Assembly (NCBI RefSeq): GCF_002831625.1
Contig: NZ_CP025116.1
Coordinates: forward strand, 744,001-808,000
Direction of reading: 5' to 3'
Source of the DNA: Nonlabens sp. MB-3u-79
Lineage (GTDB): Bacteria > Bacteroidota > Bacteroidia > Flavobacteriales > Flavobacteriaceae
DNA length: 64,000 nucleotides
Below are positions 1-7,215 of this stretch, one piece after another. The notes beneath the pieces are model-generated. The model worked only from the letters and a program-made list of their open reading frames with translations. It searched no databases and was not told the DNA's origin. How positions within the stretch are numbered: position 1 is the first letter of the stretch; every line of letters starts with the position of its first letter. The translations under genes and the position numbers were made by a program.

Positions 1-155
1 CTGTAGCCGGAGGAGAGCTTACCTTATCTTTAGAAGATGGAAATGTGATAGTAACTGATGCAAACGGAAACAGCGCAACAGTAATTGCAGCAGATTTAAA
101 CCAAACTAACGGCGTGATCCACGTAATAGATACCGTATTACTTCCTAAAATGTAA
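1..155 (+). CDS. Fasciclin (FAS1) domain protein, C-terminal end only
   Basis: The window opens inside this gene; 50 codons remain, in frame from base 3, ending in TAA at 153-155. The last residues read NGVIHVIDTVLLPKM, which matches the conserved end of FAS1 (fasciclin, beta-Ig-H3) domains, where a VIHVID-type strand closes the fold. Such proteins are secreted or surface-bound adhesion proteins in Bacteroidota; the signal peptide would lie outside the window. A strong hairpin terminator follows. Family assignment comes from this motif only; number of FAS1 repeats is unknown. Confidence 0.75.
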   Translation, partial: VAGGELTLSLEDGNVIVTDANGNSATVIAADLNQTNGVIHVIDTVLLPKM

Positions 156-181
156 CCCATAACTTAGATTTTAAGAATGAG

Positions 182-214
182 AAACCCCAAGTGTAAGCTT
201 GGGGTTTTGTTTTT
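182..214 (+). terminator. Bidirectional intrinsic terminator
   Basis: Ten-base stem AAACCCCAAG (182-191) pairs with CTTGGGGTTT (198-207) around a 6-base loop and runs into a T-rich tract. It sits between the converging fasciclin gene and the 3-hydroxyanthranilate dioxygenase gene and could serve both. Confidence 0.85.
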
Positions 215-225
215 TAATGGGTTTC

Positions 226-759
226 TTACTCCGTAAACCTTTCATCGGTTTCCATAACAGTACCACACTGATCACAAGTTCTCATTTCTTCAGAACTGTA
301 ATATTCTTTAAATCTCGGTAAAAAGTCTTTTTCTATATCTTCTAAAACAAAAAAGGTCTCGTGTAACTTGTGATTACAGTTGTCACAATACCATAACAAA
401 CCGTCCACAGCTCCAATATCTAAACGCTTGCGCTCAATAACAAGACCAATAGAGTCTTTATGCCTTACAGGAGAATGCGGTACATTAGAAGGATGCAAAT
501 ACATGTCTCCAGGGCCTAATTTCATCGTTCGCTTTTTTCCATCTTCTTGAATATGCACTTCGATCTCTCCTTCTAATTGATAGAACAGTTCTTCTGTTTC
601 ATTGTAATGATAATCTTTACGCGCATTAGGACCGGCTACAATCATAACGATGTAGTCACCAGCATCTTTGTATAGGTTTTTATTACCTACAGGCGGTTTT
701 AAAAGATCTCGATTTTCTTCAATCCATTTATTAAGATTGAAAGGTGCTTGAATAGGCAT
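226..759 (-). CDS. nbaC: 3-hydroxyanthranilate 3,4-dioxygenase
   Basis: A 177-residue cupin enzyme that opens the ring of 3-hydroxyanthranilate with O2 to give 2-amino-3-carboxymuconate semialdehyde, the precursor of quinolinate in kynurenine-type NAD synthesis or tryptophan degradation; cytoplasmic. Length fits the bacterial family. The iron ligands are visible as H51, E57 and H95 in the motifs YHYNETEELF and PHSPVR, and the C-terminal rubredoxin-like iron site is intact as two CxxC pairs (C125/C128 and C162/C165). No other kynurenine gene lies nearby; upstream it is followed on the same strand by hemC with a 107-base gap, so it may be separately transcribed. Also called haaO. Confidence 0.93.
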   Translation of the reverse strand: MPIQAPFNLNKWIEENRDLLKPPVGNKNLYKDAGDYIVMIVAGPNARKDYHYNETEELFYQLEGEIEVHIQEDGKKRTMKLGPGDMYLHPSNVPHSPVRHKDSIGLVIERKRLDIGAVDGLLWYCDNCNHKLHETFFVLEDIEKDFLPRFKEYYSSEEMRTCDQCGTVMETDERFTE

Positions 760-866
760 TTGTATAGCTTTTTAGAAATTTAAAGGTAAGGAATTGTTCG
801 CGGAAATATCAAAAGTTCTTTATACCTGTTAGCGTAGCAGCCTAGAACTTTTATAAGGAGTACGTA

Positions 867-1820
867 CTATTTTAGAGACTGCTTGATCTCAGCCATCAAT
901 GCTCCTCCCCCTTGAGAAATAACTTTTTGTGATTGCGCTTTAGCAAAAGCGAGACATTCTTCCATCTCTATATTATCAAACCATGGCATGGAATCATTCA
1001 CGTCTATGCGTTGCTTTCCATCGAGACTCATCAAGGTTCCCTTAAAAGATAACTGATCATTCTTTACAATCGCAATGGCTCCTATAGGAGCTGTACATCC
1101 ACCTTCTAGATCGCGTAGGAAGGCCCGTTCCATATCCACACAAATCGCTGTTTGCTGATGGTTTAATGCCGAGACAGCTTGAAGCACTTCTTTATTTGCT
1201 TTCATGGCAGCAATCATCATGGCGCCTTGAGCTGGTGCAGAAATAAAACTATCCAAATCTGTATATTCAAAACCGTAATTGCCCCGTAATTTAGAAAGCA
1301 AACCTATACGATCTAATCCAGCTTTTGCAAAAATTGCTGCGCTCCAGTCATTGTTGCTATGTAATTTTGACAATCTTGTATTGACATTACCTCGTAGATC
1401 CACCACATTGTGATGACTATACATATTTAGCCATTGTGACTTGCGGCGTAGACTTCCAGTAGCAATTGTCATATCCTCATCAGGATGAAAGCCTTTTTTG
1501 TACACTAAAATATCCTTAAAAGAAGCACGCTCCATTACTGCCGCCTGCACCATTCCCTTAGGCAACTGTGTAGGAACATCTTTAAGACTATGAACTGCGA
1601 TATCAATTTCTCCTTTTATCAAAGCCACGTCCAGTGTTTTGGTAAAAATGCCAGTGATACCCATTTCGTATAATGGCTCGGTAAGATTAAGATCGCCTTG
1701 AGATATTACAGGATGTAATACCGTTTGATGTCCTAATGCCTCTAACTGAGACTGCACTGTTTTTGCTTGCCACATTGCTAGCTCACTATCTCTGGTTCCT
1801 ATTTTTATAATTCTAGACAT
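867..1820 (-). CDS. hemC: Hydroxymethylbilane synthase (porphobilinogen deaminase)
   Basis: Condenses four porphobilinogen molecules into hydroxymethylbilane in heme synthesis; cytoplasmic. The 317-residue protein starts with IGTRDSELAMWQA, has the catalytic HSLKDVPT motif with D81, the arginine-rich TGSLRRKSQ stretch and the dipyrromethane-cofactor cysteine C242 in GGCTAPIGA. Start ATG lies 4 bases from the end of the upstream membrane-protein gene, so hemA-orf-hemC form an operon. Near the C-terminus it reads LAFAKAQ, encoded by a decayed copy of the dispersed palindrome (937-950). The usual next gene, hemD, is not here but about 22 kb away. Confidence 0.97.
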   Translation of the reverse strand: MSRIIKIGTRDSELAMWQAKTVQSQLEALGHQTVLHPVISQGDLNLTEPLYEMGITGIFTKTLDVALIKGEIDIAVHSLKDVPTQLPKGMVQAAVMERASFKDILVYKKGFHPDEDMTIATGSLRRKSQWLNMYSHHNVVDLRGNVNTRLSKLHSNNDWSAAIFAKAGLDRIGLLSKLRGNYGFEYTDLDSFISAPAQGAMMIAAMKANKEVLQAVSALNHQQTAICVDMERAFLRDLEGGCTAPIGAIAIVKNDQLSFKGTLMSLDGKQRIDVNDSMPWFDNIEMEECLAFAKAQSQKVISQGGGALMAEIKQSLK

Positions 1821-1824
1821 AAAT

Positions 1825-2397
1825 TTACTGCTGTTTAATAATGTGGTTTTTAATGATTTTCTTATCCTTATACCATTTTATCCAAGTTCCTGTAAGAACA
1901 AAGATAACGGCAAGTAACAGGCACTGAGCTATAGTTAGTAGGTAAAAACTTGGAATAAAGCTTATTCCTGAAGTATAAGTTGCAGGTAAATAATCTCTGT
2001 GTAACGAGGTCATCATCAGAGTAAATTGTTCCATCCAAAAACCAGAACAAGACAAAAGACTTACTAAAAATAAAACCCAAGCTTTATTACCCAACTTAGG
2101 ATGGAACAATACCAATGGCAATACCATACTGCAAAATAGCACTACTAGATACATAGCCGCATAAAGTCCCGTAGCTCTTTCAAAGTAAAGAAGCTCATTC
2201 ACTTTTAAAAATTGAACTAAGGTGATGACCCAAATGAGCATGACATTAGTAAGTAGGAAGTACCTCATCATTTGCAGCGCCATCCTTCCTGAGCACTGTG
2301 GCACCAATGAAAATAGATAAATGAACACTATTATTATAAATCCTAGTCTTACAAAATGAGCATTTAAAAATTCTTGGATTTGAAGAAGTATGGACAT
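1825..2397 (-). CDS. Half-size NrfD/ActC-like membrane protein in heme operon
   Basis: A 190-residue protein with about five membrane helices (roughly residues 16-32, 44-62, 77-98, 105-122 and 148-172). From residue 75 onward the pattern, including SLHRDYLP at 131-138 after two helices, resembles the C-terminal half of the NrfD/PsrC/ActC quinone-interacting subunit of alternative complex III, which is normally twice as long. It lies between hemA (19 bases upstream) and hemC (4 bases downstream), so it is co-transcribed with heme genes. I infer a role linked to heme or quinone, but no function is established; it may be a derived half-size paralogue. The resemblance is from memory of family motifs, not a search. 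Confidence 0.6.
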   Translation of the reverse strand: MSILLQIQEFLNAHFVRLGFIIIVFIYLFSLVPQCSGRMALQMMRYFLLTNVMLIWVITLVQFLKVNELLYFERATGLYAAMYLVVLFCSMVLPLVLFHPKLGNKAWVLFLVSLLSCSGFWMEQFTLMMTSLHRDYLPATYTSGISFIPSFYLLTIAQCLLLAVIFVLTGTWIKWYKDKKIIKNHIIKQQ

Positions 2398-2416
2398 TGT
2401 AAAAGCTTTACGCTAA

Positions 2417-3670
2417 TTATGAAATTACCTTTTCCAGCTTAAAAATCTTGTTCAATAAATCAATAGCCTCTTCGGTATTTTCTTCTTCATCGCGCAGATG
2501 ATTTGCAAAATGACCGGCAATTTTTTGTATGATTCGGTCAGCGATAAAGTCTGCTTGCTCTTGATTAAAATCTGTAATTTTAGTTCGATGACTTTTAATC
2601 TCTGCCGCTTTGAGGGTGGTAAGCTTTGTCTTTAAAGCATTCATCGTAGGAGCAAAACGTCGTGATTCCTGCCAAAGCTTGAACTCTGCATGGATTTCAG
2701 AAATGATTGCATGTGCTTCTGGAATAAAATTCTCCCTGTTTTCCAGCGTGCGATTAGTTACTTTAGAAAGCTCGTCTAGATGCACTAGAGTAACATTGTC
2801 TAGCTCTCTTACGTCTTCTTTTACATTCTTAGGAATAGAGAGATCAAGAATTAATAAAGGATTATTCGTGCAAATTAAGTCTTTGGAAACAGTAGGGTTT
2901 TGTGCTCCTGTGGCAACTATAAGGATATCGCTTTGAGCTATTTGCTCTTCTAGTTGCGCATAATCTTTTACTACAAGATCAAATTTACCAGCGATAAGTT
3001 CTGCCTTATTCTTCGTACGATTGATTAACGTTATTTCTTTATTATCCGTATGCTTGATGAGATTTTCACAAGTATTACGGCCTATTTTACCCGTACCGAA
3101 CAAGGTGATGCGCTGACTGGAATTTCTTTCAAAATTTTCTAAGATGTACTGCACACTAGCAAAGCTCACTGAGGTCGCTCCACTGCTTAAATCAGTCTCC
3201 GTTTTAATGCGTTTGCTCGCTTGAATAACCGCATTAATCAACCGCTCCATATAAGGGTTGATCAATCGCTGAGCTTTTGATTTCCTGAAAGCCAATTTCA
3301 ATTGACCAATAATTTCAAAATCTCCTAAGATCTGACTGTCCAATCCGGTACCAACATTAAAAAGGTGATCGTTTGCCTTTTCATTTTTATGAACATAAGC
3401 GACCTTTTCAAATTCCTCTACCGTTCCTTTAGAATGCTCACACAACAATTTAATCAACTGAAATGGATGCTGAGCAAAACCGTATAACTCTGTACGGTTG
3501 CAAGTCGAGATCACAGCAAGCGATGGAATTCCTTCTGCTTTAGCTTGTACCAACAAATTATCTATCGCATCTGCACTTAAGGAGAACGCACCGCGTATCT
3601 CAGCATCTGCCTTACGGTAGCTGATTCCTATTGCATAAAATGTATGATAAATTGCTGCTGCCGCGGCCAT
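2417..3670 (-). CDS. hemA: Glutamyl-tRNA reductase
   Basis: First committed enzyme of C5-pathway heme synthesis: reduces glutamyl-tRNA to glutamate-1-semialdehyde with NADPH. The 417-residue protein has the catalytic cysteine C57 in STCNRTELYG, an NADP-binding LFGTGKIG loop near residue 190, and a C-terminal dimerisation helix bundle. The start gives an odd alanine run, MAAAAAIYH, encoded by GCC GCG GCA GCA GCA; a start further in would cut the conserved first strand, so this ATG is kept. First gene of a hemA-orf-hemC operon. A TAnnTTTG box lies on this strand at 3694-3701. The divergent AraC-type gene is a plausible regulator. Confidence 0.97.
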   Translation of the reverse strand: MAAAAAIYHTFYAIGISYRKADAEIRGAFSLSADAIDNLLVQAKAEGIPSLAVISTCNRTELYGFAQHPFQLIKLLCEHSKGTVEEFEKVAYVHKNEKANDHLFNVGTGLDSQILGDFEIIGQLKLAFRKSKAQRLINPYMERLINAVIQASKRIKTETDLSSGATSVSFASVQYILENFERNSSQRITLFGTGKIGRNTCENLIKHTDNKEITLINRTKNKAELIAGKFDLVVKDYAQLEEQIAQSDILIVATGAQNPTVSKDLICTNNPLLILDLSIPKNVKEDVRELDNVTLVHLDELSKVTNRTLENRENFIPEAHAIISEIHAEFKLWQESRRFAPTMNALKTKLTTLKAAEIKSHRTKITDFNQEQADFIADRIIQKIAGHFANHLRDEEENTEEAIDLLNKIFKLEKVIS

Positions 3671-3693
3671 AAATTACTTTTAGTAGTAGTCGA

Positions 3694-3701
3694 CAAAATT
3701 A
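3694..3701 (-). promoter_or_regulatory. Candidate -7 box of the hemA promoter
   Basis: On the minus strand reads TAATTTTG, matching the Bacteroidota -7 consensus TAnnTTTG, 23 bases before the hemA start. No clear TTG is present at -33, so strength is uncertain. Confidence 0.5.
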
Positions 3702-3756
3702 GTGGAGCTTTTAGTTTAAAAATAACGCTATAGGTTCCTTTTTCGTCGCTATGAGT

Positions 3757-3764
3757 TACATTTG
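3757..3764 (+). promoter_or_regulatory. Candidate -7 box of the araC-type gene
   Basis: TACATTTG matches TAnnTTTG and points toward the AraC-family gene, leaving a leader of about 90 bases that contains one copy of the dispersed palindrome (3807-3820). Confidence 0.45.
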
Positions 3765-3861
3765 CACAATTAAACTGTAAGATAGGCTATTGGTGGTGTA
3801 TGTCTCGCTTTCGCGAAAGCAGAATAGGCACTATTTAGAGTCGTTTTAAATAAGAATACTC

Positions 3862-4737
3862 ATGGAAAATATCGCTAAAGGTGCTGCTGAAATTACGATT
3901 ATAGAAGATGGATTTCACATCATTAGATTAAAAAATGACACTGCTGAAAAAGCCTCGTTTTTACATCATGTAGACAGTAGTTTTTTACAATTTCACTATT
4001 GTCTTAAAGGAAATATGCAACTGGCTTTTAATGAAGGTAGTTATCAACTGGATTTAAAGGAACAAAACTCGTATTTACTATACAATCCTTCGAGAGATTT
4101 ACCTATGAATCTGAATATCGGTCCACAAACTTGGTTCATTTCTGTGCTGATTTCTATCAAGAAATTTCACTCTCTTTTTTCTCCAGACGCACAACACGTA
4201 AGCTTTTTAAGTCCTGAGAATAAGGATAAAAAATACTATGTTGATGGTAAAATATCGCCATCTATGGCGGTAGCACTGCACCAACTCATGAATTACAACC
4301 TCAACGATACCATCAAACAATTGTATTTTAAAGGAAAGTCTTATGAATTGCTCTCCCTCTATTTTAATACTGAGGAAGAAGCAAATATAGATGCCTGCCC
4401 GTTTCTAGCCGACGAAGAAAACATGCGCAAGATCAAACGAGCTAAAGAAATTATCATCGAGCGCATGACTGATCCTCCTTCCCTTAACGATCTCTCGCGA
4501 GAAATAGGTTTATCACTTAAAAAACTTAAAGAGGGTTTTAAAGAGGTTTATGGAGATACGGTTTATGGTTTTGCCCTAGACCATAAAATGGATTATGCGC
4601 GACAGCTGCTCGACGGTGGCCAGCACAATGTCAACGAAGTGGGTTTAAAAGTAGGCTACAGCACAGGAAGTCATTTTATCAGTGCCTTTAAAAAGAAGTA
4701 TGGAACAACTCCTAAAAAGTATATCTCTGGGAAGTAG
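3862..4737 (+). CDS. AraC-family transcriptional regulator, divergent to hemA
   Basis: A 291-residue DNA-binding protein. The N-terminal about 180 residues look like a cupin-type sensing domain (YCLKGNMQLAFNEGSYQL), and the C-terminal 100 residues hold two helix-turn-helix units ending in VGYSTGSHFISAFKKKYGTTPKKY, the classic AraC signature. Divergent orientation to hemA with 191 bases between starts is common for regulators of their neighbours; AraC-type genes next to hemA are frequent in flavobacteria, so control of heme genes is a reasonable inference. The ligand is unknown. Confidence 0.92.
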   Translation: MENIAKGAAEITIIEDGFHIIRLKNDTAEKASFLHHVDSSFLQFHYCLKGNMQLAFNEGSYQLDLKEQNSYLLYNPSRDLPMNLNIGPQTWFISVLISIKKFHSLFSPDAQHVSFLSPENKDKKYYVDGKISPSMAVALHQLMNYNLNDTIKQLYFKGKSYELLSLYFNTEEEANIDACPFLADEENMRKIKRAKEIIIERMTDPPSLNDLSREIGLSLKKLKEGFKEVYGDTVYGFALDHKMDYARQLLDGGQHNVNEVGLKVGYSTGSHFISAFKKKYGTTPKKYISGK

Positions 4738-4790
4738 CAGTAAAATAGTTTCCATCAGGCGGTGTCATGCGCTCCGCCAATGAAGTTCAT

Positions 4791-4829
4791 AAAAAAACCG
4801 CCTGCAAGCAAAGACTGCTCCACAGGCGG
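4791..4829 (-). terminator. Terminator-like hairpin with no obvious gene upstream
   Basis: On the minus strand CCGCCTG pairs with CAGGCGG, with an inner AGCA/TGCT stem, followed by seven Ts. The nearest minus-strand gene (cvpA) ends more than 600 bases upstream, so this may end a long cvpA 3' region or a small RNA. Confidence 0.65.
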
Positions 4830-5404
4830 CTTCCAACCAACCAAATCTTTATGCGGTAACAACCGCCTTATTCTTTATTCTTCTGAGCTCTATTAAAATC
4901 GAGCATTCTATTCTTTGTACTATCAACGTCGCTGCTGTTCTTTAATTGTATGAATCCGCGGCCTTTGAATATGTAGGTAGTTCTACTTTGTAAATGATAC
5001 AATACTATCGTGTGATCGTCTCTATGTAAAGATCTAAAAAATCATTCCCTATAAAATCACAACCCCACGTTAATTGCTTGTTAATACTTATAGACCTCTG
5101 ATCTTAAACAATATAAGACCTAGTGTAGTCCTAAAACGCAGTACCTAAAGTTAGTACGTTTATATCTATATAACTTTCAAAAATAAGAGCATTATTTCCT
5201 TGTAAAACCTCAAGTAATTCTCTTAATCAAAATAATGGACAACTCCTATAACCATTTCTTTATCACAGCTCATTCATATTTAAACAAGAAATGCAGATCC
5301 TAAAAAGGCGGTAATTGTTTTCATCATAGTTGTGTTAAAAAGTTACCGCCGAGATTTCGAAAATCGCGCCAGTTTTTAAACAACTGATTAAAAGATCGTT
5401 GCGT

Positions 5405-5426
5405 TTCCGCTTTCGCGAAAGCGGAA
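5405..5426. repeat. Dispersed palindrome, extended copy
   Basis: Core GCTTTCGCGAAAGC at 5409-5422, here extended to a 22-base perfect palindrome with TTCC/GGAA flanks. It lies just downstream of cvpA. Copies of the same core occur at 3807, 8814, 15285, 15544, 17275 and 44581 between genes. Confidence 0.95.
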
Positions 5427-5455
5427 TAATAAATAAGTTAATTAATGTTCTAAAT

Positions 5456-6043
5456 CTAGAAAAAACTAAACCCTGTAGAGTCTTGGGGTTGCTCGAGGTC
5501 TTCTTGATCTGCATCCATATCTTCAAGATCATCAGCACGCAATTGTCTGTCCACACGATCTGCCTCTTCTAGGATTTTAGGAAGTAAAAAGGGAGCAAGA
5601 GGTGCGATGTGCTCATAAACAATACTGTTCTCCCTAATATCCTTTCCGATAATATGAAATTCTCCACTAGCCGAATTGATAAACATTAAGATCACACTAG
5701 CTAAAAACCCCATTTTTACAAGGCCAAAAGCTGCTCCTGCAATTTTATTAATAAAACTAAGCTGGACGGTTTTTATCACTTTGGTAATCAGCTTACCCAC
5801 ATAGGTAATGACAAAAATAATCACCAGGAAGGTCACTATAAAGCTGGCGATAGTAATATAAACATCATCCCACTCTACCTGTTCCCGCAACCAATCACCT
5901 GCAAAATTTGAAAAATAAATAGAGCCGTATATAGCAGCTATAAGAGCAATTAAAGAAGTTAACTCCACAAAAAAACCATTCAGGTATCCTTTGTAAAGAC
6001 CTATTAATAAAACAATGCAAATAACTATATCTAACCAATTCAT
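5456..6043 (-). CDS. CvpA-family membrane protein
   Basis: A 195-residue inner-membrane protein with four predicted helices (about 4-20, 26-46, 64-84, 103-122) opening with the family-typical NWLDIVICIVLLIGLYKGY. The acidic C-terminal tail (residues 158-190, rich in D and E) is cytoplasmic or periplasmic and less conserved. CvpA was linked to colicin V production in E. coli; its general role is envelope-related and not well defined. It stands alone, followed downstream by a dispersed palindrome and preceded by the mosaic repeat region. Confidence 0.88.
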   Translation of the reverse strand: MNWLDIVICIVLLIGLYKGYLNGFFVELTSLIALIAAIYGSIYFSNFAGDWLREQVEWDDVYITIASFIVTFLVIIFVITYVGKLITKVIKTVQLSFINKIAGAAFGLVKMGFLASVILMFINSASGEFHIIGKDIRENSIVYEHIAPLAPFLLPKILEEADRVDRQLRADDLEDMDADQEDLEQPQDSTGFSFF

Positions 6044-6106
6044 CGGGCTAAGTTAGGGAAAATTACCTGTTCTCAATTCATCACTGTGCTGCTGATTTTT
6101 GTGAGT

Positions 6107-6940
6107 AGATTCAGGTTTGAGTTTGAGTTCAAGTTCTCTGGCCTATCCTAAATCCTTTCCAAAGGAAAGGACCGCTATTTTCTTTATACTGGCTTTTGAG
6201 AATAGATTCAGGTTCGAGTTCAAGTTCAAGTTCAGGTTCAAGTTCGAGTTCTCTAGCCTAGCCTATCCTAAATCCTTTCCAAAGGAAAGGACCGCTATTT
6301 TCTTTATACTGGCTTTTGAGAATAGATTCAGGTTCGATTTCGAGTTTAAGTTCATCTTCAGTTTACCGCTTCTTTCCCCAACCCTAAAGGGTGGAAGCTA
6401 TTCTTTTAATTATCATTCCGCACTTGATGCGGAATCTGTGTATACTTCCTCGGTTTTTCATTTCATACATTCCCACCTCATCAACACCGCAACACCCATC
6501 CCAACCTTCCCTCAAGGGAAGGAGTTTTACTCCTTTTTTCGAGTTCAAGTACTCTAGCCTATCCTAAATCCTTTCCAAAGGAAAGGACCGCTATTTTCTT
6601 TATACTGGCTTTTGAGAATAGATTCAGGTTCGATTTCGAGTTCGAGTTCAAGTTCAAGTTCGAGTTCAGATTCTCTAGCCTAGCCTAAATCCTTTCCAAA
6701 GGAAAGGACCGCTATTTTATTTATACTGGCTTTTGAGAATAGATTCAGGTTCGAGTTCGAGTTCAAGTTCAAGTTCAAGCTCTCTAGCCTATCCTAAATC
6801 CTTTCCAAAGGAAAGGACCACTATTTTCTTTATACTGGCTTTTGAGAATAGATTCAGGTTCGAGTTCGATTTCGAGTTCGAGTTCAGGTTCGAGTTCGAT
6901 AGATTCCTGTTTCCGTTCCCCAGCCCTAAAGGGTGCGGAA
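6107..6940. repeat. Composite hairpin and hexanucleotide repeat array
   Basis: Five units of about 109-121 bases, each with the hairpin TCCTTTCCAAAGGAAAGGA (at 6153, 6273, 6569, 6690 and 6799), a constant block ending in TTTGAGAATAGATTCAGG, and a variable run of GAGTTC/AAGTTC hexamers. Unit length differs by multiples of six through hexamer number. The array is in two blocks (two units, then three), each closed by TTCCCCARCCCTAAAGGGTG (6374-6393 and 6916-6935). Between them lie other hairpins: ATTCCGCA/TGCGGAAT (6415-6434) and CCTTCCCTCAAGGGAAGG. Long open frames here are low-complexity by-products of the repeats, not genes. Confidence 0.93.
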
Positions 6941-7130
6941 ACAAAATTTAAAGCAACTAAAACAATATAAATCACCCTAATAAGCAATACAACTAACTAA
7001 AAGCATTTCCCTTTATTTCTAAGGAAAAACAGAGCTTGTGCCGATGAATATCGGTATTGGCGACGATCGTGGCAACGCCACGTGAGCAACCAAAAGGGTT
7101 TTTCGGTTGATCCTCACCCTACGAAAATTA

Positions 7131-7165
7131 AAAAACCTCAAAGATCAAAGATCTTTGAGGTTTTT
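7131..7165 (-). terminator. Terminator of glyS (bidirectional)
   Basis: A 16-base perfect stem, AAAAACCTCAAAGATC with GATCTTTGAGGTTTTT, around a 3-base loop; both strands end in T runs. It lies 50 bases beyond the glyS stop codon. Confidence 0.92.
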
Positions 7166-7215
7166 TATACTCTATATGCTGACTCATTTGTCGTCAACCG
7201 GTAGGTCTTGTGATT

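Larger units (their letters stand above)
4738..5455. other. Gene-poor stretch rich in GCGG hairpins
   Basis: No convincing gene in 718 bases. It holds a terminator-like hairpin (4791-4829), a GCGGT/ACCGC mini-hairpin near 4854-4867, an inverted repeat GGCGGTAA/TTACCGCC (5307-5314 and 5343-5350) and one dispersed palindrome (5409-5422). The minus strand has only a 15-codon ATG frame near 5330 and an open frame of about 60 codons ending at 4868 without a usable start. Confidence 0.5.
6044..7215. other. Long intergenic region between cvpA and glyS
   Basis: Apart from the composite repeat array, positions 6960-7130 hold a GC-richer stretch with several small stems (CCGAT/ATCGG near 7041-7053, GTGGC/GCCAC near 7070-7083, AACCnAAAA/GGTT) leading into the terminator at 7131-7165. 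No gene with a normal start is seen. The minus strand is open for 41 codons (6993-7118) without an ATG, which could be a gene remnant. Confidence 0.5.

Noticed and set aside
4868..5047. Minus-strand open frame of about 60 codons before a terminator
   Set aside because: It has no ATG, GTG or clear ribosome site at a sensible position; only TTG or internal starts, so I do not call it a gene.
5287..5334. Fifteen-codon minus-strand ATG frame (MMKTITAFLGSAFLV)
   Set aside because: Too short to support without conservation; reads like the start of a signal peptide but stops at once.
6107..6905. Possible CRISPR array
   Set aside because: Repeat units are over 100 bases, spacers are hexanucleotide microsatellites of similar sequence, and no cas genes are present.
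6200..6910. GGTTCGA words resembling the tRNA T-loop
   Set aside because: They are part of the hexanucleotide repeat; no acceptor, D or anticodon stems are present. No tRNA was found in the window.
6117..6987. Open frames of 67-146 codons in the repeat array on both strands
   Set aside because: They consist of translated repeats (RFEFEF-, SSSSS-type runs), have no domains, and exist because the hexamers keep frames open.
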